From Allohoeflea poritis (GTDB lineage: Bacteria; Pseudomonadota; Alphaproteobacteria; Rhizobiales; Rhizobiaceae), in NCBI RefSeq assembly GCF_027889715.1, contig NZ_JAPJZH010000001.1, positions 124,001-188,000 of the forward strand: DNA of 64,000 nt, in the 5' to 3' direction. Made by a program: the position numbers and the translations under genes. Below the pieces are notes generated by a model, which searched no databases, was not told the DNA's origin, and was given only the letters and a program-made list of their open reading frames with translations. The stretch's first letter is position 1, and every line of letters begins with the position of its first letter. Positions 1 through 9,119 of the stretch are shown piece by piece.

Positions 1-525
1 GCCAGTGAAATAGCGCTGGATACTGTCCAAGTACCCGACAGCGCGCTGCTCGGCGAAGCCGGCCAGGCATATCCGGCAATCGAAATGGCTGCGGCACGGG
101 CCAATGTCGCCCTGGCCTCGGAAGCGGTCGGCCTCATGGAAGTGTGCCGCGACATGACGCTAGACTACCTGCGCACACGCAAGCAGTTCGGCGTACCGAT
201 CGGCAAGTTCCAGGCGCTGCAGCACCGCATGGCAACGGTTTTGACCGAAATCGAACAGGCACGCTCTGCGGCCATCAATGCAGCCGGACGGTTGGACCAG
301 CCACGTGCTCAAAGAGAGATGGCGATCTCGTCAGCAAAGGCCCTGAGCGGCCGCATCGGCAGGCTGGTGGCGGAAGAAGCCATCCAGATGCATGGCGGCA
401 TCGCCATGACCTGGGAGTACGGTCTTGGCCATTTTGCCAAGCGGCTGATCATGATCGATCACCAGCTGGGCGACGTGGACTATCACACCGCCAGGTTTGC
501 CGAGTTTTCACGGCAAGCGGCCTGA
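1..525 (+). CDS. acyl-CoA dehydrogenase, C-terminal part (5' end outside window)
   Basis: This is the last 174 residues of an acyl-CoA dehydrogenase; the frame is open from base 1 and its N-terminal substrate-binding and FAD domains lie off the window. The four-helix C-terminal domain is clear: a YLRTRKQFGVPIGKFQALQH block that contacts FAD and the subunit interface, then MHGGIAMTWEYGLGHFAKR near the end, as in acyl-CoA dehydrogenases. The family oxidises acyl-CoA thioesters at the alpha-beta bond and passes electrons to ETF. The exact substrate cannot be told from this part. A thioesterase gene starts 13 bases downstream, which suggests a shared acyl-CoA catabolic operon. Confidence 0.9.
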   Translation, partial: ASEIALDTVQVPDSALLGEAGQAYPAIEMAAARANVALASEAVGLMEVCRDMTLDYLRTRKQFGVPIGKFQALQHRMATVLTEIEQARSAAINAAGRLDQPRAQREMAISSAKALSGRIGRLVAEEAIQMHGGIAMTWEYGLGHFAKRLIMIDHQLGDVDYHTARFAEFSRQAA

Positions 526-538
526 TCCCGCTCCGGCG

Positions 539-940
539 ATGAAAGTCATTCGCGACCAGACCGGCACGCAGCAGACGCTGGGCTATATCGTGGAGATCGA
601 TGCGGGAACCCCGCGTGTTTATCTCGATATCGATCACCGGCACATCAATCGCGGCGACAGCCTGCATGGCGGGGTTATCGCCACCATGCTCGATGCGGCG
701 TCGGGTTACGCGGTGAGCCTTTCGGTGGACGGCGAAACGCTGCACTACACATCGACATTGTCACTGACCGTGAATTACCTTTCGCGGGTTGCCGAGGGCC
801 GTGTCGTGGCCACCGCGAAAGTCACCGGCGGCGGCAGGAAGATCGTTTTTGTCGATGCGCTGCTGTCCACGGATGCGGGCGTCCCGGTCGCATCAGCCAC
901 CGGAACCTTCAAATTATACAGGGACAGCGTGCGCGATTAA
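539..940 (+). CDS. PaaI-family hot-dog thioesterase
   Basis: Small hot-dog-fold protein of 133 residues. The segment NRGDSLHGGVIATMLDAASG matches the PaaI/YbgC-like thioesterase signature, in which an Asn/Gly turn, HGG and a downstream acidic residue line the active site. These enzymes hydrolyse acyl- or aryl-CoA esters. The ATG at 539 is chosen because it follows the acyl-CoA dehydrogenase stop by 13 bases; an in-frame ATG at 497 would overlap that gene by 29 bases and adds residues unlike the family. Co-transcription with the dehydrogenase is likely. Substrate unknown. Confidence 0.82.
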   Translation: MKVIRDQTGTQQTLGYIVEIDAGTPRVYLDIDHRHINRGDSLHGGVIATMLDAASGYAVSLSVDGETLHYTSTLSLTVNYLSRVAEGRVVATAKVTGGGRKIVFVDALLSTDAGVPVASATGTFKLYRDSVRD

Positions 941-972
941 ATTCGATGGACCGGAAAAGGCATTGGCAGGGA

Positions 973-1623
973 TCAATGATCGTGCGCCCACGGTGTCTCG
1001 ATTGTGGGAGCTTTTGGCGAGGATTTGATATACGAGACGATCACGCGCTCGATTGCGTCTCGCGCCAGCTTATTGTGATCGGGCGAAAAGCCCAGAGTCG
1101 CGACGTAACTCCAATGCGCGTGCATCATCGAAACGAAAACAAAAGATAGCTCCCTGCATGCGGCGGCATCCAGCTCCGGGTGCGCAATCGCCAACTCATG
1201 AACGATAACCTGACCAAGTATTTTGTATTTGTCGCGCAAGCGCTCCCTCAAGGACTCCGAGCCCACCGCATAGGCGAACAAGGCGTCATAAGCCTCGAGA
1301 TTATCAGGCATCGGGTGGTCCTCAGCCAGGCCAAAGAAAAAATCCAGGAAGAACCTGAGGCGCTCAACCTGACGGACTTCAACGATACCTGAAACCAGGC
1401 TGTGCTGATAAACCAACATAAGATGGTCGCATAGATCCAGCATCAAGGCATCGAGATGCGGATAGTAATATCTGACAAGCTGCCGGGACAGACCCGCTTC
1501 GTTTGCCACGGCTTCAAATGACAGCATCTGCAGGCCCTTGACCGTCAGCAGTCGCGTGGTGGCGTTCAGTATCTGAGTTTTTTTGTCGTGGGTCTGATCG
1601 TCTTCTTTTGAATCGTTATCCAA
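973..1623 (-). CDS. TetR/AcrR-family transcriptional regulator
   Basis: A 216-residue regulator with an N-terminal helix-turn-helix (around residues 17-62: ILNATTRLLTVKGLQMLSFE, then AVANEAGLSRQLVRYYYPH) typical of TetR proteins, and an all-helical C-terminal ligand and dimer domain. The tyrosine-rich recognition helix end (RYYYPH) is the usual TetR YxxF-type motif. The gene is convergent with the acyl-CoA genes and divergent from the autotransporter across a 561-base intergenic region carrying direct repeats, so it may control itself and possibly the autotransporter. The ligand cannot be deduced. Confidence 0.88.
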   Translation of the reverse strand: MDNDSKEDDQTHDKKTQILNATTRLLTVKGLQMLSFEAVANEAGLSRQLVRYYYPHLDALMLDLCDHLMLVYQHSLVSGIVEVRQVERLRFFLDFFFGLAEDHPMPDNLEAYDALFAYAVGSESLRERLRDKYKILGQVIVHELAIAHPELDAAACRELSFVFVSMMHAHWSYVATLGFSPDHNKLARDAIERVIVSYIKSSPKAPTIETPWAHDH

Positions 1624-2184
1624 TTGCCCCTCCCGGAAACCGCGTTGCCGGACGCGATCATACGAAAAATTTGAGTCCGGGAAATAAATTTGAGAGGCGT
1701 TTTCGAATTGAAAGTGTACGATTTTTCAGATCACCAACTCGAACTTGTTCAAGCATTTGTTGTTAATGAACTTGTTTAGGTTGCAACGTTAATTTCGCCG
1801 GCGTTATTTTTCGAAATGAAAGTGCCGGCGTCAATTGACTATATCCTACTGATTTTAATAGTATTTAGTCAGTCGTTTTACTCGGATCTCGGGTGATTGC
1901 GACTGCGAAACTCGATTTTGAATCTCGAAATTGGCTTGAACTAAACCTGGGCGCGTATCGTAACCGGGGGGAAGGTTTATGCGCTCGATGCTACCGCGCC
2001 GCATCCTTACACAAAGATCCTCTTGCGCCGGCTCAACACCATCCGTCGGCCGGACGCGGTGGCAAACTTCAACACGACAGCCAATCCGATCAAGGGCAAC
2101 CGTGCCGCAAACGACTGAGGGAGCGGGCCGGATGTCGTTGGTCCGATTGGTCAGGAAGCGATCATTCCGGGGGAAGACATTACA
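1624..2184. promoter_or_regulatory. 561-bp AT-rich regulatory region between tetR and autotransporter
   Basis: This stretch is much more AT-rich than its surroundings up to about 1890. It holds two 9-bp direct repeats of AAATTTGAG (1667-1675 and 1686-1694) close to the tetR start, and two 9-bp direct repeats of GAACTTGTT (1741-1749 and 1768-1776, period 27). Such repeats are candidate regulator sites, perhaps for the neighbouring TetR protein, but this is inference. From 1945 the base composition becomes coding-like (see findings), with no complete gene recognised. Confidence 0.4.
1835..1864 (+). promoter_or_regulatory. candidate sigma-70-type promoter of the autotransporter
   Basis: TTGACT (1835-1840) and TAGTAT (1859-1864) are separated by 18 bases. 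The -10 overlaps an ACTGA/TCAGT dyad (1848-1852 and 1869-1873). If used, the transcript would carry a leader of about 310 bases before the TTG start at 2185. This is a weak call based on consensus matching only. Confidence 0.3.
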
Positions 2185-5100
2185 TTGTATCGGTCCTGTC
2201 TGAACAACCATCACCCGTCCCATCGCCGGCGCCTTCTTTGTGGCACGGCATTGACGCTGCTATTCGCGGCGCTCGGCGGAACACCGTCACAAGCACAATG
2301 TGTCGCAACGGGCAGCACGCTTAACTGTTCGGGTGATCTGTCCAACGGGGTGAGTTCGTCGACCAACGATCTCGACACGTTGAACATCTTCGATTTGACG
2401 ACCGACATAGGCCAGCGCGGCGTCGACTTTCGAAACAACGCTGGCCTGGACATCAATTTCAACGCCGTCCTGAACGATCCGTTTGCTTTCGCCTTGATGC
2501 CGCCAAGCAATGGCTCGTTCCGTAACGGTTTTCACATCAGAACCGATGGCAGCATCACGGGCACCCTGACAGGCGATGTCACCGGTCCGACACTCAGAGG
2601 CGGCAGCATCGGTGCTCTTTCGAGCGCCCTGATTCAGAACTTCGGAGCGATTGGTCTCGACGCAGGCGGCGCCATTGATTTTCAACATGATGGCCAAGTC
2701 AATGTTTCGCGCGAGGATATCTCCAGGAGCAGCGCTGCCGGCAGCAACCGTGTCGACCTGACTGCCGGCCGCTTTGCAGCCATCCGGCTGGAATCCGAAA
2801 GCGGCAATGTTGATGTTGTCAACAACGGCAATATTACCATCGATGGCGGTTCGCGGACCGTTGCCAATGACGATACCTCCATGGACCCGACGGGAACCGC
2901 GACCATCACCTTCACCAATGGGGTGTCGGAGAATATCGGCCTATTTGCTCAGGGCAATGACGATCTGAATATTCGGCAAACCGGCGACATCACGATTACG
3001 CGTGGGGATGCATCGGCCTTTTCGCGCACGCAAGCGAACATTGCCGATGCGCAGGCCGATGCCAGCGACAGCTTCGGCATCTATATTCCCAGATTTATTC
3101 TAAGAGGCGGAACCGTAGATCCGACTCTGCCGGTCTTTGAAAATATCGACATTGCAATGACCGGCAACATCTCAATTACCGGTGGTGAATCGCGTGCGGA
3201 AGCCATCGGTTTCAACCTTGCTGCAGACGGCACCGGGCAAGAGGCCGTTGCGCAGGCGATCCGCGTTTCCTCATTTGCCGCCGGCGTCAATATCGCAAAT
3301 GGCGAGGCCGTTACCTATGTGCAGACCGGCAATGTTTCGGTCACAGGCGAGAATAGCACTGCCGAGGCCTTCGCCGTCGGTTCGGCAATCGATGACGCAA
3401 ACGGCCCGGTACATGCCGATGCACGTGGTCAGTCCGCCCAGGGATATTCCGTCAGACCCGCTTTCACGTTCAACGGCCCACGGCCGGACACAACACGCGT
3501 CGATCTGACCGTAAACGGTGATACCACTGTGGTTGGCGGTGACGCGAGCGCCCGGGCGACGGGTACCGATATCGCCACGCTCAATCAACTCGCGCTCGAT
3601 CTGCCTAACAACCAGGCCAGCGAAGCTCTGGAGTCGTCCGCTGGCGGCGCCATCGGCATTTCCGCTTCCGCCAATGCCCTGAGCCTCGATGTCAATGGTA
3701 CAATCGACGTGACCGGGGGAAACGCAAGCGGTGAACTTTCCGGCGCCGGCATCAATAGCGAAATCGTTGGCGGCAATGCGACGGGGCTTTCCTATTCGTC
3801 CAGTCAAACTCAATTCATCTATGTCCACGATCAAATCATCACGGCCACGGGCGGCAATGCGACCGCCACGCTGAACGGTGACGGCCTGTCCACAACTGTC
3901 AGGGGTGGTTCGGCAACAGGCCTGCAATCGTCACTGAACGGCATCACCGGCAGTTCTCACACGCAGCGTGCGGCGATCACCGTAACCGGGGGTGATGCGT
4001 CCTCCACCGGACCGGCGGATGCAACGGTGGACGTCAATGGCGGTGGGGCAATCGGAATCTCCGGTTCAACCTCGGGCCCGATCGCCCAGGGCAACGAACG
4101 GGCGATGTTCCGCAACGAAGCCGTTGTCACTGCACGCGGCGGCAATGCGACCCGTAACAATGGAACCAGCAGCGGCATCAGCCGTGGTGGAGCCGCCACC
4201 GGATTTCGAACAACGATTTTCGGGCCGCTGGCTCCGTTGGTTCAACATGCCGGTACTATCGAGGCAATCGCCGGCACCGGCCCGGAACGGCGAGGCACTG
4301 CGAGCGGCGTGTTGGCCACAGATTTCGGTGCCGCCAGTATCGGGACGGATGGCAGCCAGGTCGGGAACAACGTCATCCTGGAGGTTACCGGCGATATCTC
4401 CGTTACCGGAGAAGGCGACAGCTTCAGTTTTGGGGCCTCGGACTTCAGCGGCGGCGTCATCGCGAAAATGAGCGGCAATGCCGATATATCCGTCGATGGC
4501 GCGGCTATCAACGCCGCTGGAGCCGGTACGACAGGCATCACTGTTGCGGCCCAAACCTCAACCGTCAATGTCGTCAACGGCGCCACTATTCGTTCCACAG
4601 GCACTGACGCTGCCGGCATAATGCTGGCGCCCAGCGAAAACGTCTTCGTGCCGGAACAGAAAATCGCCTCTACCAACAGGGTGAACATCGCCGACGGCGC
4701 CAGCGTCGTAGCCGAAGACGGCACAGGCATTCGTGATGTCGGCACGACGATGATCAGCGTCCGCAATCCGGACACGCTGGAGTTCGAAGAGGTCGAAGTT
4801 GAACGCGACAACGCGACCACAATCGACATTGCCGGCATGGTGACGGGGGGTAACGGTACAGCGATCGATCTGGGCAGTGGGGCGGACACGGCGATCTTCC
4901 GCCAGACCGCAGTCATCAACGGCAACACGCTGCTCGGCGTCGGCGAGGATCGTTTCCTCTATCAGGGCTTCACCGAGACCAAGGCGGTCGACGGCGGAGC
5001 CGATCGTGACAGGGTTGTTGTCAACGCGGCTTCCGGCACCGACGACATGTTTGACCCGACCGTCAACATTCCCAACTTCACCAATTTCGAGGCAATCACG

Positions 5101-6774
5101 AAAACCGGTGCCGGCACGCTGACCATCAACGGCGTACCGTTTACCGGCCCGCTCGATTTCGAAGTCGATGAAGGGCTTGGAATCATCGGCAGCGATCAGC
5201 CGAATATCGGCGTTATCGTTGCTTCCGGCGCAACTTTCCGGACTGACCAAAATGTCGGTGACATAACCAATCTGGCGGGCGGTCTGGTAGAGGGCACCGG
5301 GACGTCCGGCAACTTCACCAACAGCGGGACATTTTCGCCGGGAAACTCCATTGGAACCTTCACGGTGATGGAGGATCTGATGCTGCAGCCGGACGGCACG
5401 CTTGCCGTCGAGATCGAAGCCCCCGATCAGGCTGACCTTGTCGACGTCGGCGGCACGACGACGTTGGATGGCACGCTTTCGGTGACCGGAATCGGCATGC
5501 TGAATGCCTTTAGCGAAGGCCAGACCTATACGGTCATTGACGGCGACGGGCCGGTGTCCGGGGCGTTCGCCGAGGTGATCGACAATCTGCCCGATTTCGA
5601 CGTGGTGCCGGAGATTGTAAACGACGGCGGCGGTCAGAATGTGGTGCTGGCTCTTGCAGTCGAAGGCTCCGGCTCCGATACCGACCTGTCCGACAAATCG
5701 ATCGTGCCCAACGGGCAGCAGGCGCAGGTTAAAACGGGCCGGGTGTTCGCCGGCACGCTGGAAGATCGCATGGCGGGCGCCGAAACCGCGCGGATTGCTG
5801 TACTCGACAATGGCACGATCAATGCCTATGCGCCGCAGCCCAAAGCCCCTGCTCCTGCTGCGCTTGGCGGCATCTACAACGCCGATGCCGGTTTCGGCGA
5901 TATCGTTGCCCGGCCAGTCCGCACCGCCTGGTTCTCGGGGATCGGCGGCTTTGGTGAAGCCGATGCGACGGCGTTTGCTCCCGGATACCAGAATGACATT
6001 TACGGTGTTGCCGCCGGTGTCGATATTGAGCACAAGACCGAAGGCTTCGACTGGATCATCGGCGGTGCGGCCGGCTATACCGCTTCGGATGTGACATCAG
6101 GCTCCGGATCGAGCGATGTGGATACGTTCCACCTTGGGGTCTATGGCCGCATCGACCGGGGCCCGGCGCGGCTTTCGGCGCAGATTTCCTATGGCTTCCA
6201 GTCCTACGACTTTGCCCGCGTGATTCCCGTCGGCGCTACGACGGCAACCGCCGCAGGCAGCGCGGACGGCCAATTGTTCACCGCCGCGGTCAAGGGCGCA
6301 TACGACATCGCACCACGCTTCGGCTGGGGTCAGGACTACGGCCTGCGCGTCGCGCCGGCCGCCGCCCTCGGTTATGTCTATACCCGCCGTAATGCCTTCA
6401 CCGAGACCGGCGCGGGCATCCTCAACCAGGCCTATGGCGCTGATGTTTTTGAGCGCGGCTATCTGCGCACCGGTGTCGAACTGGGCGCGGCAGTGACACT
6501 GGACAACGGGAGCACTTTCCGCCCGCATGGCGGCCTCTACTGGGAATGGGGCTTCGGCGACGACAACATTGTCGCGAATTCAACCGCGCCGGCCGTGCCG
6601 GGCAGCGCCTTTGCATCACCCGGCGCCATTGAAAGCGACGGCGGGCCAATCATCGAAGCGGGCTTCGATCTCGATTTCACAAGGGATGTCTCCGCCCAGG
6701 CCAACTATGAGGGCGCTTTCTCCGATACCGGCAACAGCCACCGTTTTTCAGGCGGCATCAAGATCAGGTTCTAG
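2185..6774 (+). CDS. large autotransporter (type Va) with repetitive Gly/Asn/Ala-rich passenger
   Basis: A 1529-residue outer-membrane autotransporter. Residues 1-37 form a signal peptide with basic n-region HRRR, hydrophobic core and cleavage near SQA. The passenger (about 40-1200) is a long beta-helix-like region of degenerate Gly-rich units; motifs such as GGNATG, GGNASG, GGSATG and GGDAS recur roughly between residues 449 and 670. Residues near 1095-1165 (YTVIDGDGPVSGAF, then FDVVPEIVNDGGGQNVVLAL) match the passenger/junction fold of AIDA/pertactin-like proteins. Residues about 1248-1529 are the 12-strand barrel, ending in a terminal Phe (GGIKIRF) as BAM substrates do. The start is TTG at 2185, preceded by GGGGGAAG (2169-2176) at about 8 bases; no in-frame ATG or GTG lies between it and the upstream stop at 2116. 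Role (adhesion, aggregation or other) unknown. Confidence 0.88.
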   Translation: MYRSCLNNHHPSHRRRLLCGTALTLLFAALGGTPSQAQCVATGSTLNCSGDLSNGVSSSTNDLDTLNIFDLTTDIGQRGVDFRNNAGLDINFNAVLNDPFAFALMPPSNGSFRNGFHIRTDGSITGTLTGDVTGPTLRGGSIGALSSALIQNFGAIGLDAGGAIDFQHDGQVNVSREDISRSSAAGSNRVDLTAGRFAAIRLESESGNVDVVNNGNITIDGGSRTVANDDTSMDPTGTATITFTNGVSENIGLFAQGNDDLNIRQTGDITITRGDASAFSRTQANIADAQADASDSFGIYIPRFILRGGTVDPTLPVFENIDIAMTGNISITGGESRAEAIGFNLAADGTGQEAVAQAIRVSSFAAGVNIANGEAVTYVQTGNVSVTGENSTAEAFAVGSAIDDANGPVHADARGQSAQGYSVRPAFTFNGPRPDTTRVDLTVNGDTTVVGGDASARATGTDIATLNQLALDLPNNQASEALESSAGGAIGISASANALSLDVNGTIDVTGGNASGELSGAGINSEIVGGNATGLSYSSSQTQFIYVHDQIITATGGNATATLNGDGLSTTVRGGSATGLQSSLNGITGSSHTQRAAITVTGGDASSTGPADATVDVNGGGAIGISGSTSGPIAQGNERAMFRNEAVVTARGGNATRNNGTSSGISRGGAATGFRTTIFGPLAPLVQHAGTIEAIAGTGPERRGTASGVLATDFGAASIGTDGSQVGNNVILEVTGDISVTGEGDSFSFGASDFSGGVIAKMSGNADISVDGAAINAAGAGTTGITVAAQTSTVNVVNGATIRSTGTDAAGIMLAPSENVFVPEQKIASTNRVNIADGASVVAEDGTGIRDVGTTMISVRNPDTLEFEEVEVERDNATTIDIAGMVTGGNGTAIDLGSGADTAIFRQTAVINGNTLLGVGEDRFLYQGFTETKAVDGGADRDRVVVNAASGTDDMFDPTVNIPNFTNFEAITKTGAGTLTINGVPFTGPLDFEVDEGLGIIGSDQPNIGVIVASGATFRTDQNVGDITNLAGGLVEGTGTSGNFTNSGTFSPGNSIGTFTVMEDLMLQPDGTLAVEIEAPDQADLVDVGGTTTLDGTLSVTGIGMLNAFSEGQTYTVIDGDGPVSGAFAEVIDNLPDFDVVPEIVNDGGGQNVVLALAVEGSGSDTDLSDKSIVPNGQQAQVKTGRVFAGTLEDRMAGAETARIAVLDNGTINAYAPQPKAPAPAALGGIYNADAGFGDIVARPVRTAWFSGIGGFGEADATAFAPGYQNDIYGVAAGVDIEHKTEGFDWIIGGAAGYTASDVTSGSGSSDVDTFHLGVYGRIDRGPARLSAQISYGFQSYDFARVIPVGATTATAAGSADGQLFTAAVKGAYDIAPRFGWGQDYGLRVAPAAALGYVYTRRNAFTETGAGILNQAYGADVFERGYLRTGVELGAAVTLDNGSTFRPHGGLYWEWGFGDDNIVANSTAPAVPGSAFASPGAIESDGGPIIEAGFDLDFTRDVSAQANYEGAFSDTGNSHRFSGGIKIRF

Positions 6775-7091
6775 GCCGTGTCCGGATGGGTTTGAACATT
6801 TTGCCGAGATGATTTTGGTCCCTGGCCAGGCGGATTGCGCGCTGTGCCGACGCGCCCCGCACAAGCGCGAACCAACGCCGCCAGGGGCCAAAATCGCCCG
6901 GCTCAATCTTCTCTGAGCTTCGGCACGTTGCCTTTGCAGGGTGGCAAAACCGGCTCACCGGTTGTCGACAAGCGATTTCTCGCTTCATCGGCAGCAAGAT
7001 TTCATCAGAAAATCTCACTGGACACTTCCTTGGATTGCATTCAACACTATGTTGCAGTGCAGCACCAATGAACGATCCATGGAGATTTGCC
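6775..7091. other. intergenic region with palindromic repeat, no gene
   Basis: This gap between the autotransporter and bdhA contains the palindromic repeat described separately at 6811-6902 and otherwise no convincing reading frame. The bdhA ribosome-binding site (GGAG, 7081-7084) closes it. No clear terminator for the autotransporter was found apart from the palindrome itself. Confidence 0.5.
6811..6902. repeat. palindromic dispersed repeat, copy 1
   Basis: The left arm GATTTTGGTCCCTGG (6811-6825) is the reverse complement of CCAGGGGCCAAAATC (6881-6895) with one mismatch in 15. The intervening sequence (CGGATTGCGC and ACAAGCGCGA blocks) recurs at 11081-11171 in the same order at roughly 80 percent identity. 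This is typical of short intergenic repeat families in rhizobial genomes. It could form a long hairpin downstream of the autotransporter. Confidence 0.7.
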
Positions 7092-7874
7092 GTGTCAGAT
7101 GCAAAAACCGCTGTTGTTACCGGTTCCTCGAGCGGTATCGGTCTCGGCATCGCCGAAGGATTTGCCGCAAAGGGCATGAATATCGTCATGAACGGCATCT
7201 CGCCAGCGGAGAAGGTTGAACCGCTTCGTCAACGCCTGGAGGAGACACATGGCGCCAAGGTGATCTATGTCGAAGCCAATATCATGAAGCCTGAAGGCGT
7301 GCGTGCGCTCATGGCTTCCGCTGCGGAGGCTTTCGGCCGGGTTGACGTTCTCGTCAACAATGCCGGGATTCAGCATGTCGCACCGGTCGAAGAGTTTCCC
7401 GAAGACAAGTGGGACGCGATCATTGCGCTCAATCTTTCCGCCGCCTTTCACACGATCCGCGCCGTCGTGCCCGGCATGAAGGCGAGCGGTTGGGGCCGTA
7501 TCATCAACATCGCCTCGGCTCACGGTCTTGTCGCCTCGCCTTTTAAGTCTGCCTATGTGTCAGCCAAGCACGGCCTTGTCGGGCTGACGAAAACCGTGGC
7601 GCTGGAAGTTGCCGAGCACGGTATAACCGTCAATGCCATCTGCCCCGGCTATGTTTGGACGCCGCTTGTGGAAAGACAGGTGCCCGATACGGCGCAAGCC
7701 CGCGGCATAAGCGAGGAAGAGGTCAAGCGCGACGTTCTCCTGGCCGCACAGCCGACGAAAGAGTTCGTAAGCGTCGAGCACCTGTCGGCCGTGGCCAGTT
7801 TTCTGTGCTCCGACGACGCTTCATCCATTACCGGCGCATCACTTCCGGTTGATGGCGGCTGGGTCGCGCAATGA
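7092..7874 (+). CDS. bdhA: 3-hydroxybutyrate dehydrogenase (SDR)
   Basis: A 260-residue classical short-chain dehydrogenase with the full catalytic set: cofactor loop TGSSSGIG (10-17), NNAG (89-92), Ser142, Tyr155 and Lys159 (SAYVSAK). The C-terminal part (VNAICPGYVWTPLVERQVPD, and later ITGASLPVDGGW) closely resembles D-3-hydroxybutyrate dehydrogenases, which oxidise 3-hydroxybutyrate to acetoacetate with NAD during poly-hydroxybutyrate turnover. The start is GTG 7092, seven bases after GGAG (7081-7084); an in-frame ATG at 7035 lacks this spacing and adds residues unlike the family. A patatin-like gene follows by 34 bases, so the two are probably one operon. Confidence 0.9.
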   Translation: MSDAKTAVVTGSSSGIGLGIAEGFAAKGMNIVMNGISPAEKVEPLRQRLEETHGAKVIYVEANIMKPEGVRALMASAAEAFGRVDVLVNNAGIQHVAPVEEFPEDKWDAIIALNLSAAFHTIRAVVPGMKASGWGRIINIASAHGLVASPFKSAYVSAKHGLVGLTKTVALEVAEHGITVNAICPGYVWTPLVERQVPDTAQARGISEEEVKRDVLLAAQPTKEFVSVEHLSAVASFLCSDDASSITGASLPVDGGWVAQ

Positions 7875-7908
7875 CGACGATGCCGCGCGCCGAAGGGGAT
7901 GGCCCGTC

Positions 7909-8952
7909 ATGAGCAGAAAGCAGAAATGCGTCAATCTCGCGCTGCAGGGCGGCGGAGCGCATGGCGCCTTTACGTGGGGCGTGCTCGACCGATTGCTGGA
8001 GGATGGCCGCCTCGACATTGAAGCAATATCCGGAACATCGGCCGGCGCCATGAACGCGGTAGCCGTCGCGGACGGGTTGGTGCGCGATGGCCCGGACGGT
8101 GCCCGCGCGACACTGGAGCAATTCTGGCGCTCGATCAGCCAGCGATCGGCAATGAGTCCCATCCAGCGCCTGCCCTTCGATGTGCTTATGGGCAATTGGA
8201 GTCTCGACCACACACCGGGCTATCATTTTTTCGATGCAATGACACGTATCGCATCGCCCTATCAGTTCAATCCGCTCAACATAAACCCTTTGCTCCAGCT
8301 TCTCGAAGAATGCATTGACTTCGAGCGGGTGCGCAGTTGCAATCAGATGAAACTCTTCGTTTCGGCGACGGATGTCGAAACGGGCCGCGTGAAGATCTTC
8401 GATCGCAACGAACTTACGGCTGAAATGGTGATGGCCTCGGCCTGCCTGCCATTTCTTTTCCAGGCCGTCGAGATCGATGGCGTGCCCTATTGGGACGGCG
8501 GCTATATGGGCAACCCATCGCTGTTTCCGTTTCATACGCAGTCCGAGTCCGGGGATATCATCGTCGTGCAGATCAATCCGATCGAGCGCAAGGGTGCGCC
8601 GCGCACCGCGCAGGAAATCCTTAACCGCATCAACGAGATCAGTTTCAACGGCAGTCTGCTGCGGGAGTTTCGTGCGATCGATTTCGTTCGGCGCCTTATC
8701 GAAGAAGGCAAACTGTCACCGGAGCACTATCGCAAGACCCGGGTGCATGTGATCGAGAACCAGGAAGAACTGAAACCGCTGGGCGCCTCCTCGAAGGTCA
8801 ATGCCGAATGGCAGTTTCTCGTCCATCTTCGCGATATCGGGCGTCAGACCGCCGAGGACTGGCTGGCGGCCAACTACGGCCAAGTCGGCAAGCGTTCCAC
8901 GGTTGATCTTCGCGCCATGTTTCAGGGCATCGGCGCTGAGCACCATGGTTAG
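7909..8952 (+). CDS. patatin-like phospholipase/esterase
   Basis: A 347-residue member of the patatin (RssA-like) family. The oxyanion-hole glycines GGGAHG (14-19), the nucleophile Ser44 in GTSAG, and the partner Asp196 in the DGG motif are all present, so the Ser-Asp dyad is intact. No signal peptide is visible, so a cytoplasmic enzyme is likely. It follows bdhA by 34 bases; pairing of the two suggests a role in polyhydroxybutyrate or lipid turnover, which is inference. ATG 7909 is chosen because it follows an AAGGGG motif at about 10 bases; an in-frame ATG at 7849 would overlap bdhA. Confidence 0.87.
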   Translation: MSRKQKCVNLALQGGGAHGAFTWGVLDRLLEDGRLDIEAISGTSAGAMNAVAVADGLVRDGPDGARATLEQFWRSISQRSAMSPIQRLPFDVLMGNWSLDHTPGYHFFDAMTRIASPYQFNPLNINPLLQLLEECIDFERVRSCNQMKLFVSATDVETGRVKIFDRNELTAEMVMASACLPFLFQAVEIDGVPYWDGGYMGNPSLFPFHTQSESGDIIVVQINPIERKGAPRTAQEILNRINEISFNGSLLREFRAIDFVRRLIEEGKLSPEHYRKTRVHVIENQEELKPLGASSKVNAEWQFLVHLRDIGRQTAEDWLAANYGQVGKRSTVDLRAMFQGIGAEHHG

Positions 8953-9119
8953 CTCGGCGCCTTTATACTGAAAGTTTTTCGCTTTGCTGCGGCGCCAATC
9001 TGTAAACTGTTCAACAGTAGTGATAAAGTACAACGAATCTGTTCAGTAAAACTTTAGTTTGCGTGCGCTTTTCGTCCTGATGCAACGCTCTATTTGGAGC
9101 AAGAAAGGAGGATGAGACC

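Noticed and set aside
3500-4300. Regular DNA repeats in the autotransporter as a possible CRISPR-like array
   Set aside because: Repeats are degenerate, in frame and encode Gly-rich passenger units; no spacer pattern or cas gene exists in the window.
4558-6033. Long minus-strand frame inside the autotransporter
   Set aside because: Composition is explained by the reverse complement of Gly/Asp/Asn-rich repeats; no domain is visible.
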